NCBI GenBank assembly: GCA_947365965.1
Contig: CANAZG010000013.1
Location: 1 to 49,677, forward strand
Origin: an uncultured Clostridia bacterium
GTDB taxonomy: Bacteria > Bacillota > Clostridia > Oscillospirales > Oscillospiraceae
Direction of reading: 5' to 3'
DNA: 49,677 nt
Program-made: the position numbers and the translations under genes
Part shown: one piece after another, positions 39,869 to 47,311 of the stretch
Layout: every line of letters starts with the position of its first letter
Numbering within the stretch: position 1 is the first letter of the stretch
Notes under the pieces: model-generated
Seen by the model: only the letters and a program-made list of their open reading frames with translations
What the model was told of the DNA's origin: nothing
Databases searched by the model: none

Positions 39869-40405
39869 ATGAAGGACAACGCAAGGAAGATCACAGCAAT
39901 GGGCGCGCTCTGCGCCCTGGCCTACACGGCGACAGCCGTGGGGCGGGTCCCGCTGGTACTCTTTTTGAAGTACGATCCCAAGGACGCCGTCATCGCGGCC
40001 GGCGGCCTGGTCCTGGGGCCGCTGGCCGCGCTTGCGGTCACGCTGACGGTCTCCCTGGCGGAGATGCTTACGATCAGTGAAAATGGCGTTCTGGGCTGGA
40101 TGATGAACGTCATCTCCAGCTGCTCCTTCGCCTGTACCGCCGCCCTGGTCTACCAAAGGCGGCCCGGCCGGTCCGGCGCGGCGCTGGGGTTTCTCTGCGG
40201 GTGGGGGTGCATGATCCCTGTGATGCTGCTGTGGAACTATCTGGCGGCGCCCATCTACATGGGGTGCTCGCGGGAGGCGGTGGCGGAGCTGCTGCTGCCG
40301 GCCTTTCTGCCCTTTAACCTCGTCAAGGGCGGCCTCAACGCGGCCCTGGCCCTGGCGCTGTACAGGCCCGCGGTCAGGTGCATCCGAGGCCCCCTTACCC
40401 GATGA
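39869..40405 (+). CDS. ribU: Riboflavin transporter, ECF S component
   Basis: A 178-aa membrane protein with about five to six hydrophobic segments. ITAMGALCALAYTATAVGRVPL at the N-terminus is the Ala-containing ECF-module contact, and LKYDPKDAVIAAGGLVLGP and NVISSCSFACTAALVY match RibU proteins. The S component binds riboflavin and uses the shared EcfAA'T module encoded elsewhere. Control by the FMN riboswitch confirms the assignment. SD AGGAGG precedes the ATG. Its last 11 bases overlap the end of the giant gene on the opposite strand. Confidence 0.95.
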   Translation: MKDNARKITAMGALCALAYTATAVGRVPLVLFLKYDPKDAVIAAGGLVLGPLAALAVTLTVSLAEMLTISENGVLGWMMNVISSCSFACTAALVYQRRPGRSGAALGFLCGWGCMIPVMLLWNYLAAPIYMGCSREAVAELLLPAFLPFNLVKGGLNAALALALYRPAVRCIRGPLTR

Positions 40406-43400
40406 CAATCTTGAAGTTGGCCTGGAGGCGCTTGAGCATCTCAATGTCGTTATCCAGGTAGGTGGACGCGGCGCGGCTGAGGTCGTAGCCCATGCAGCTG
40501 CCCTTGTCCGGACACAGGGGCAGAATCACCGCCTCCCCCAGACGGCCCAGGGTCAGGTTCCGGGCGTACAGGGCCCGGTACTCCGTCTCCAGAGCCAGCA
40601 GGATGTCCCGGGCGTTCTCCAGGCAGGTGAGGCTCAGCCGGTAGGTGGACCCATCGGCGCAGTCCTCGCTGAGATCCGGGGCCGCGTAGGGGAAGATCCG
40701 GTTCACCGCCGGCTGGAGGCCGCCGGCCATGGGCTCGCTGCGGCGCACCGTGTCCCCGCCGATGAAGGGGTACAGGGTGGATTCCACAAACCGCATCCGC
40801 AGGTTGGGCAGGTAGTAGACGCTGTCCACCGGGTAGCCCAGCTGCTCCATGGTGTCCCGGCCCACGCCGGTGAGGTAGCCCACCAGCACCTGCCGCACCT
40901 GGGCGCCGCTCTCCGAGAGCAGAGGGGCGATGCGCCGGATCCGCTTGCCGTCGTGGAGCATGTCGTCCACCAGGATCACCGGCCGGCGGAAGGCCTCGAT
41001 GGTACGCACCTGATCCGCCAGGGGGGAGTAGAAGGGGTAGGCCTCGATGGCGCAGCTGGAGAGGTCCGGCTCGTAGACCTTGTCCGTATGGAGGGTCTTG
41101 GTCACCGTGTTGGGTACCGCCACCCCCCGCAGGATCTTGCCGAAGGGTACGCAGATGCACTCCCCCAGGGTCCGGGGCTGGGTGGGCTGGACGCTGACGC
41201 CGTTGCAGGCCGCAATGCGCTGCATCAGCCGCTGGTAGATCACCCCGGCGGACATGCTCAGCACCAGACACCCGGGGTACATCTCTGTCAGGGACCGCTG
41301 GAGCCGCCGGTGGGCGTTGGCCACGGCGGAGAGCACCCGGGGGTTGGAGGAGAGGGGGGCCTTGATGGCCGTGTCCACATTCCGGGTGAGCACCAGGGGC
41401 CGGCGCATGTCCACCGCCAGCGCCTCCGGCTCCTCCGCCGCCGCCGGAAGGGGGACAAAGCCCTGGAGGGCCAGGATCTCCCGGGTATAGGGCGGGGCGC
41501 TCTCCGCCGGAAGGAAGAGGGCAAAGGCGTACTCCTGCCGCAGGGCCAGGGTGAGGACCTCCGTGAGCAGCAGCTGGCACAGATCCAGCTGGCCCGGTCC
41601 CCGGGGAACCCAGATGCCGCTGAGCAGCAGCACCCGTCCCCCGGTCTCCCGGCGGACAAAGGCGCACAGGGGGGCGCTGCCCAGGCGGGTGAAGAGCTGG
41701 TGGGAGTCCAGACACCGGAAGCTGGCAAAGCCCAGCACCGTCTCCCCCTGGCGCAGCAGGAGAAGCCGGTCATGCAGCTGCCGCAGCCGCCCGCACAGGG
41801 CCGCCCCGTCGGGGCGCTGGGCCAGCACGGAGGCGCACAGCAGGCCCTCCGTCTCCTCCGTCAGCTCCAGGCACTGCTGGAAGTCCAGCTCCTCCACCCG
41901 CAGCAGGGGCTTGTCCTGGGGCTCCCGGCGGTAGAGGCCGTGGAGGTAGATGAACTCCTGGGCCACCGGATCAATGAGGTTGGACACGTCCCGGCCCTGG
42001 TCAATGGCCTCCCGGATGCGGGTGGAGCTGATCTCCTCCAGGTGGGGCGGCAGCTTCAGCTCCGTCACGCGGCCGGTGATGGCCCCATAGCTCGCCGGAC
42101 GGCCCCCGGGGCCCCGGCGGAAAATAACGTGGTCAAAGCCGTGGATGGACCCCTCGCAGGGGGGCTGCCGGTAGGAGGACGCCCCCTCCACCACGTCGCT
42201 GCCCACCACCATGGACACCTCCCGGCCCGGGAGGGCCCGGCGCAGGGCTATGAGGTTTGCCGGGTTGGCGATATTTACCGGGAAATCCTCGGGGAAGATG
42301 TCCACGTGGAACTCGTCCGCCGTGGAGATAGCCGCGATGCGGCGGCGGATCCGGTGGGGCTGGGTCTTCTTGGACCAGGAGAACTCGTCAATGGCCAGCA
42401 GCACCTCGTACCCCAGATCCCGGATGGCCCGGACAATGCCCTTGTGGGAGAGGGTGAAGGGGTCGAAGGTGCCGGGGAAGAAGGCCACGGGCCGGGGGGG
42501 CTGGAGGGAGAATCCGCTGTGGAGAATCTCCTGGGCCGTGATAAAGCGGTAGATCCGCCCCAGCATGTCCGCCCGGTAGTAGAAGGTCAGCTCCCCCTCC
42601 TGGTCCTCCCCGATGAGGGAGGCGATCTTCTTCATGGTCAGAAGGAAGGCCTGCCTCTTCTCGTGGACCCCCAGCCGCCTGGAGCCGAACAGGTGGCGGC
42701 CCAGCACAAACATGGCCTCCTGGCGCACCTCGGCGCGAATGCCCGCAAGGCCCCGCATGAGCATCCCCAGCAGACGCTCCCGGCGGCCACGGTAGTCCCC
42801 GTCCGGCTCCGGGAACCGGGCGCGGTAGGTGTCGTACTCCTCGTACATCACGCCCACCGTGTCCAGGGCCGCAGCCACCACCCGGCTGTTGGTGGAGCAG
42901 AGGTAGTCCTCCAGCTCCCCCAGCATCTCCTCCAGCTGGGAGGGGGGCAGCCACAGGCAGAAGGAGCCCAGATACCCGGGGATGTACTTGGAAAACTCCT
43001 GCTGTCCAATCTCCAGGCCCCGGCCCAGCTCCACCGCCACCTCGTTGCGCTCACCGGCGCTGAGCAGGGGGGCGATGACCAGCAGGGCGCTGCCGGCGGC
43101 GTGGCGCACCGTCACCCGGTCGCTGACCTTCACCAGATTGGTCAGGTGGGTGGCGATGTGGAGAAGCCGGCCGCCGCCGGTGTGGGCGAAGGCGGTCAGC
43201 AGGCGGATGTTCACCTCCTTGACGATCCAGGGGGTGGCGGTCTTCAGGTTCTCCAGAAAGATCTCGGAGACCGTGTCCTCGTCCAGCGCCACCGCCCGGC
43301 CCGGGTCCCCCATCTCCGCCACCAGCTGGTCCCGCAGCAGCGAGAGGGTCCGCTCCCCGGCGCAGTCCACGTCCCGCAGGGCGTGGAGAATGACGTCCTG

Positions 43401-45191
43401 GGTGGCGATGGCCGGGCGCAGGTAGTCCATCAGCAGCACCGCCGCCAGGCGCACCGTGGCGTCCTCCCGGCCCGCCAGGGCCTGGGCGAAGAGAAGCAGA
43501 TCGTAGCGCTGCCGGTCCCCCAGCTCCTCCATGGGCAGGGCCGTGGCGGTCTCCAGCAGCTGGAAGGCCGTCTCGTCCTCCAGCCGCTCCGGCCGGCGGT
43601 AGAAGCGGAGAAATTCCCGCAGAAAGTCCTCCCGCCGCTCCCGCTCGCAGGAGCGAAGCAGGGAGTTGACCACCATCTTCAGGGTGAAGCTGACCCAGCG
43701 GCGGTGCTGGACCATCAGCTTCCGGTCCGGGTAGATGATCCTGTCCAGGTACAGCCGCCACTGGTCCATGTCCGTCACCGCCCGGGGGTCCGGGGTCCAG
43801 CCGGCGGGCCGCTCCTTGGCGTAGCCCGCGTGGAACCGGGCGATGATCTCCCCGATGAGGGCCGCGGCCTGCCGGCGGATGTCCCCCTCCCGGTGCATCA
43901 GCAGCTCGTAGAGAAAGGCCAGGGTCTGGACCTTCTGGGGCGTGCTGAGGTAGACGGAGTAGGACTCGAACACCCCCAGGTAGGCCCGCAGCCGCCGCCA
44001 GTCCGTCTCCCCCCGGGCCAGCTCCAGAAGGCTCGCGAAGCTCCGCTGGCCGGTGAGCCGGCTCATGAGGGCGATGTTGTGCTCCACGCCCAGCAGCCGC
44101 AGGGCCTCCACCGTCTCCTCCTGGCCCATGAGAGCCGGAGCCCGCCGCCTCGCCGGCGGGACAGAGAGGCCGGTGAGGGTGGTGTCCACCCCCAGGCTCT
44201 CCATGTACCGCTCAAAGTCCCGGAGCTTGGCGTAGACAAAGGTGTACCGGGTCCGCTTGGCCTCGGTGACGTTGTCCAGCTTGTTGAGGATCACGTCAAA
44301 GGCCTCCTGGAGGGTGGAGATGCGGGTGATCTCCCGGCCGTCAGGGCCCCGCTCCTGCTTGACCCGGAAGTCGGCGTAGATGAGGGCCAGGCTCTCCGCG
44401 GAGAGGTAGTCCAGCTCCAGATCCCACACCGAGTGGTTGGCCGCCACGTAGCCGATGTCCGCCATGTGCCGCCGGGAGAACCACTGGTCCGTGTAGTGGT
44501 AGTGGAGATAGGGCACCCGCTCGCCGGGGCGGCAGCCGAATTTGCCGATGTCGTGGCCCGCCGCGCCGGCGGACACCAGGGCCAGATCAATGGGCGCGCC
44601 CGCCGCCTTCAAACCCCGGGCCGCCCACATGGCCACGTGGTGGACCCCGGCGATGTGCTCCAGGGTCCGCCAGGGGGTGGCCTCCAGGCCCAGGCGCATC
44701 ATCTCATAGACATACTCCCGCCGGTAAGAGCGCAGGAAGAGGCGGTAGCTGTCCTGGTGGGCGCTGCCGGCCAGCTCCTCCTCCTCCAGCAGGACCAGAT
44801 CCCACATGGGGTCCGCCGCCGCCAGGGACCGCTCCGCGTCAAAGAGGACCTGGAGCAGGGAGAGGAAGAACACCGCCCCCGCCCCGTGGGCCTCCAGACG
44901 GGGATCCGCCTCCGGGAACATGGACTTGCGGGCAAAGTCGTAGGTAAAGGGGATCCACCCCTCCTCCGGCGGGGGGCTGAGGCGGTCCAGCTCCTCCCGG
45001 CACAGGGAGAGCACGTCGCCGCAGCGGATGCGCGTCCCGTCATAGAGGGGGACGAACCGCTGGAGAAAGTTCTGCTCCTCCAGCAGCTGCCGGAGCATCT
45101 CCCGTTGGCCGGACAGGTACCGGACTGCCGGCTGGGTGGTGAGCCGGCGCAGAAGGCTGGACGACATCTGCCGGATGCGTTTCTTGTTCAT
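40395..45191 (-). CDS. Giant multidomain protein: HD, helical repeats, NadD-like adenylyltransferase, GNAT-like, PRTase
   Basis: A 1598-aa protein. The ATG at 45191 (MNKKRIRQMSSSLL) follows AAGGAGG by 7 bases. An HD metal site is at about 176-255 (GVHHVAMW with H184/H185; AGHDIGKFG with H213-D214; then AANHS). Residues about 400-890 are helical repeats that look HEAT-like, probably a scaffold. A nucleotidyltransferase of the NadD/CoaD kind follows: FFPGTFDPFTLSHKG (904-918) and EEISSTRIREAI (1052-1063). Residues about 1098-1250 look like a GNAT acetyltransferase (LSGIWVPRGPGQLDLCQLLL, ALQGFVPLP). The C-terminal part has a PRPP-binding loop VILVDDMLHDGKRI (1405-1418) of type I phosphoribosyltransferases. 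All parts are individually related to nucleotide chemistry; the joint function is unknown. Own promoter; first and only gene of its unit. Confidence 0.9.
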   Translation of the reverse strand: MNKKRIRQMSSSLLRRLTTQPAVRYLSGQREMLRQLLEEQNFLQRFVPLYDGTRIRCGDVLSLCREELDRLSPPPEEGWIPFTYDFARKSMFPEADPRLEAHGAGAVFFLSLLQVLFDAERSLAAADPMWDLVLLEEEELAGSAHQDSYRLFLRSYRREYVYEMMRLGLEATPWRTLEHIAGVHHVAMWAARGLKAAGAPIDLALVSAGAAGHDIGKFGCRPGERVPYLHYHYTDQWFSRRHMADIGYVAANHSVWDLELDYLSAESLALIYADFRVKQERGPDGREITRISTLQEAFDVILNKLDNVTEAKRTRYTFVYAKLRDFERYMESLGVDTTLTGLSVPPARRRAPALMGQEETVEALRLLGVEHNIALMSRLTGQRSFASLLELARGETDWRRLRAYLGVFESYSVYLSTPQKVQTLAFLYELLMHREGDIRRQAAALIGEIIARFHAGYAKERPAGWTPDPRAVTDMDQWRLYLDRIIYPDRKLMVQHRRWVSFTLKMVVNSLLRSCERERREDFLREFLRFYRRPERLEDETAFQLLETATALPMEELGDRQRYDLLLFAQALAGREDATVRLAAVLLMDYLRPAIATQDVILHALRDVDCAGERTLSLLRDQLVAEMGDPGRAVALDEDTVSEIFLENLKTATPWIVKEVNIRLLTAFAHTGGGRLLHIATHLTNLVKVSDRVTVRHAAGSALLVIAPLLSAGERNEVAVELGRGLEIGQQEFSKYIPGYLGSFCLWLPPSQLEEMLGELEDYLCSTNSRVVAAALDTVGVMYEEYDTYRARFPEPDGDYRGRRERLLGMLMRGLAGIRAEVRQEAMFVLGRHLFGSRRLGVHEKRQAFLLTMKKIASLIGEDQEGELTFYYRADMLGRIYRFITAQEILHSGFSLQPPRPVAFFPGTFDPFTLSHKGIVRAIRDLGYEVLLAIDEFSWSKKTQPHRIRRRIAAISTADEFHVDIFPEDFPVNIANPANLIALRRALPGREVSMVVGSDVVEGASSYRQPPCEGSIHGFDHVIFRRGPGGRPASYGAITGRVTELKLPPHLEEISSTRIREAIDQGRDVSNLIDPVAQEFIYLHGLYRREPQDKPLLRVEELDFQQCLELTEETEGLLCASVLAQRPDGAALCGRLRQLHDRLLLLRQGETVLGFASFRCLDSHQLFTRLGSAPLCAFVRRETGGRVLLLSGIWVPRGPGQLDLCQLLLTEVLTLALRQEYAFALFLPAESAPPYTREILALQGFVPLPAAAEEPEALAVDMRRPLVLTRNVDTAIKAPLSSNPRVLSAVANAHRRLQRSLTEMYPGCLVLSMSAGVIYQRLMQRIAACNGVSVQPTQPRTLGECICVPFGKILRGVAVPNTVTKTLHTDKVYEPDLSSCAIEAYPFYSPLADQVRTIEAFRRPVILVDDMLHDGKRIRRIAPLLSESGAQVRQVLVGYLTGVGRDTMEQLGYPVDSVYYLPNLRMRFVESTLYPFIGGDTVRRSEPMAGGLQPAVNRIFPYAAPDLSEDCADGSTYRLSLTCLENARDILLALETEYRALYARNLTLGRLGEAVILPLCPDKGSCMGYDLSRAASTYLDNDIEMLKRLQANFKIVIG

Positions 45192-45217
45192 GGCGGGCCT
45201 CCTTGGTTGGCTTATAT

Positions 45218-45236
45218 CCGCGCCCCGCAGGCGCGG
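45218..45236 (-). promoter_or_regulatory. Leader hairpin of the giant gene
   Basis: CCGCGCC-CCGCA-GGCGCGG lies in the 5' leader, between the promoter and the Shine-Dalgarno site. Confidence 0.45.
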
Positions 45237-45255
45237 TTGTCTGTGGTTCGGGTTC

Positions 45256-45284
45256 ATTATGCACCAAACTGCGGCGATGTGCAA
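45256..45284 (-). promoter_or_regulatory. Promoter of the giant gene
   Basis: Minus strand TTGCAC (45284-45279), 17 bases, CATAAT (45261-45256), 65 bases before the start codon. Confidence 0.8.
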
Positions 45285-45326
45285 GCAAAATGGGAAGAAA
45301 AGTTCTGCAGCGGAGAAGAAAAAGAG

Positions 45327-45362
45327 GGCGCACCCATCTCCCGGAGGGGGAGAGGGTGCGCC
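45327..45362 (-). terminator. Terminator of the Mrp gene
   Basis: A long stem GGCGCACCC/GGGTGCGCC continuing as TCTCCC/GGGAGA; on the minus strand it is followed by CTCTTTTTCTTCT. It isolates the giant gene from the Mrp gene. Confidence 0.88.
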
Positions 45363-45393
45363 GTATGTGCGGGAGGGCCGGGTGTGGGCAGAA

Positions 45394-46212
45394 TCAGCGC
45401 AGAATCTCCTCCACCACCGGGCTCAGCCACTGACCCTGGAGATCCTCCATGCGGCCCTGGTCCGCCAGCTGGGCCAGCGCCGGGTCAATGGGCATGCGGG
45501 AGAGGAGCTTCAGGCCGTGGGCCTCCGCCGCAGCCTGGGTCCGGCCCTGGCCGAAGAGGGGGATCTCCCGGCCGCAGTCGGGACAGAGGAGATAGCTCAT
45601 GTTCTCCACCACGCCCACAATGGGCACATCCATCATCTCCGCCATCTTCACCGCCTTCTCTACCACCATGCTCACCAGATCCTGGGGAGAGGCCACGATG
45701 ACAATGCCGTCCAGGGGCAGGGACTGGAACACGCTCAGGGCCACGTCTCCGGTGCCCGGGGGCATATCCACGAAGAGGTAGTCCACGTCCCAGATCACGT
45801 CCGTCCAGAACTGGGTGACCACGCCGCCGATCACCGGGCCCCGCCAGAGGACCGGGTCCGTCTCGTTGTCCAGCAGGAGGTTGACGCTCATGAGCTGGAT
45901 GCCCGAGGAGGTGGCCACGGGGAGCATCCCCCGCTCGTCCGCCATGGCCCGCTGGTGGACGCCAAAGACCTTGGGGATAGAGGGGCCGGTAACGTCGGCG
46001 TCCAGGACGCCGACCGAGCGGCCCGTCCGCTGGGTCAGCACCGCCAGCTGGCTGGTGACCATGGACTTGCCCACGCCTCCCTTGCCGGAGACAACGCCGT
46101 AGACCTTCCCCACCCGGGCGGCGGGGTTGTGCTCCTTCAGAAAGGACTGGGGCTGGGTGCGCTCCCCGCAGCTCTCGCCGCAGGTGCTGCAATCATGGGT
46201 GCATTCTGACAT
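45394..46212 (-). CDS. Mrp/ApbC/NBP35-family Fe-S cluster carrier ATPase
   Basis: A 272-aa P-loop ATPase. The N-terminal Cys motif (C4, C8, C11, C15 in CTHDCSTCGESC) resembles NBP35-type proteins and would hold an Fe-S cluster. The deviant Walker A is VVSGKGGVGKSM; YLFVDMPPGTGD is Walker B with its switch, and LLCPDCGRE provides the CXXC that bridges a cluster in the dimer. It delivers 4Fe-4S clusters to client enzymes; this organism has several (PFOR, SdaA, radical SAM, siroheme protein) encoded in the same window. AAAGGAG lies 8 bases before the ATG. Confidence 0.93.
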   Translation of the reverse strand: MSECTHDCSTCGESCGERTQPQSFLKEHNPAARVGKVYGVVSGKGGVGKSMVTSQLAVLTQRTGRSVGVLDADVTGPSIPKVFGVHQRAMADERGMLPVATSSGIQLMSVNLLLDNETDPVLWRGPVIGGVVTQFWTDVIWDVDYLFVDMPPGTGDVALSVFQSLPLDGIVIVASPQDLVSMVVEKAVKMAEMMDVPIVGVVENMSYLLCPDCGREIPLFGQGRTQAAAEAHGLKLLSRMPIDPALAQLADQGRMEDLQGQWLSPVVEEILR

Positions 46213-46300
46213 GGTGATTCTCCTTTATGGTTTTCATTTTCCGTTGTTTCTTATTCATTATCCCCCGAAAGACCCTGTGGGGTCCTGGGAGGGCGAATGC

Positions 46301-47239
46301 CTACTTTTTCCAGTGGGCCAGATACTCCCGCCACTTGGCCAGGGCATCCCCGTGGCGGGGAGAGCGGAGGGCCGGGAAGGAGCGGAGCAGACGGCGCTCA
46401 AAGAAATCCTGCCGCTGGTAGAGGGCGTGGAGCTTCTGCTGGGCCTCGTTTCTGGCCGCCTCCAGGCGGAGGGCAAACTCGTCCCCCAGATCCGCCAGAG
46501 GCTCCAGCCGGGCCTGGACGGTCTGGCAGGCCTGGGCGGCCCGCTCCCCGGCGCTCTGCCGGGCGGCGGACACCGCCTCCTCCAGCCGCTGCCGCTGGGC
46601 CTCCGCCGCCCGCTGCTGCTCCGCCCTCAGGGCGTCCAGCTTCTCCGCCAGCTCACGGTGGATGGCGTGGAGCTTGGCCAGACGGTCCCCGATGCGGATG
46701 GCGCTGCGCACAGAGATAACAATATCCGCCCCGTAGAGGAGGGACAGCGCCAGGGCCAGGGGCACGCCCGCGCCGGCGGCAAAGAGACGGGAGATCCGGG
46801 CGGCAATGGGCGGGTTGGCGGCGTGGCAGAGAAAGACGCTGGCCAGGCCGAAGAGGGTGGAGTTGAGAAGGCAGACCCGGCCGTTGAGGTGGAAGCGGTA
46901 GCGGGAGTAGTCCCACCAGCGTATGTGGAAGAGCTTTTCCATGGCGTAGGAGGTGACGTACTCCACCAGGGAGGTGAGCAGCGCGCCCAGGAGGAAGGTG
47001 AGAACCGGATTTTCACACCCGCCGTCCAGAACCAGCAGCACCACCAGGGCCCCGTGGCCGTAGATGGGGCAGAGAGGGCCGTTGAGAAAGCCCCGCTTTT
47101 CGCACAGCCGGCGCTGGCCGATGGAGCAGTAGACCATCTCTCCGCACCAGCCCAGGAGGCTGTAGGTCATCAGAAGAAGAAAGATAAAGCAGCCCCTCTC
47201 CAGGGGCGAGGTGAGAAGGGAGGGAAAGAAGAGGGACAT
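46301..47239 (-). CDS. CmpB-type putative ABC transporter permease with coiled-coil tail
   Basis: A 312-aa membrane protein. The N-terminal 175 residues have about five hydrophobic segments with LLGWCGEMVYCSI, RGFLNGPLCPIYG and LHIRWWDYS-like RWWDYSRYRFHLNGRVCL, the hallmarks of the PF06541 (CmpB) family of unknown role. From about residue 185 to the end the protein is a charged, Glu/Arg/Gln-rich coiled coil (LHAIHRELAEKLDALRAEQQ...). No ATPase component of an ABC transporter is adjacent; instead it lies 72 bases after the SbcC-like gene. SD CGAGGTG precedes the ATG. Between it and the Mrp gene (46213-46300), a weak hairpin GACCC-TGTG-GGGTC is the only element seen. Confidence 0.85.
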   Translation of the reverse strand: MSLFFPSLLTSPLERGCFIFLLLMTYSLLGWCGEMVYCSIGQRRLCEKRGFLNGPLCPIYGHGALVVLLVLDGGCENPVLTFLLGALLTSLVEYVTSYAMEKLFHIRWWDYSRYRFHLNGRVCLLNSTLFGLASVFLCHAANPPIAARISRLFAAGAGVPLALALSLLYGADIVISVRSAIRIGDRLAKLHAIHRELAEKLDALRAEQQRAAEAQRQRLEEAVSAARQSAGERAAQACQTVQARLEPLADLGDEFALRLEAARNEAQQKLHALYQRQDFFERRLLRSFPALRSPRHGDALAKWREYLAHWKK

Positions 47240-47265
47240 GGAAACACCTCGGCTTTTAGATCAAT

Positions 47266-47276
47266 ATATAGTATAC
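47266..47276 (-). promoter_or_regulatory. Motif ATATAGTATAC upstream of the CmpB gene
   Basis: Lies in the 72-base gap between two minus-strand genes. The same 11-mer, inverted, occurs at 49558-49568 upstream of the SbcC-like gene. On the minus strand it contains TATACT, a possible -10 box, but no good -35 is present. Confidence 0.4.
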
Positions 47277-47311
47277 ACACTTCTCTGCTGAAAAAGAAAC
47301 CAGAGAAACGG

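Noticed and set aside
40953..45701. Plus-strand open frame of 1582 codons opposite the giant gene
   Set aside because: Antisense shadow: the minus strand has motifs, SD site and promoter; this frame has none and reads as repetitive Gly/His/Gln/Pro-rich sequence.
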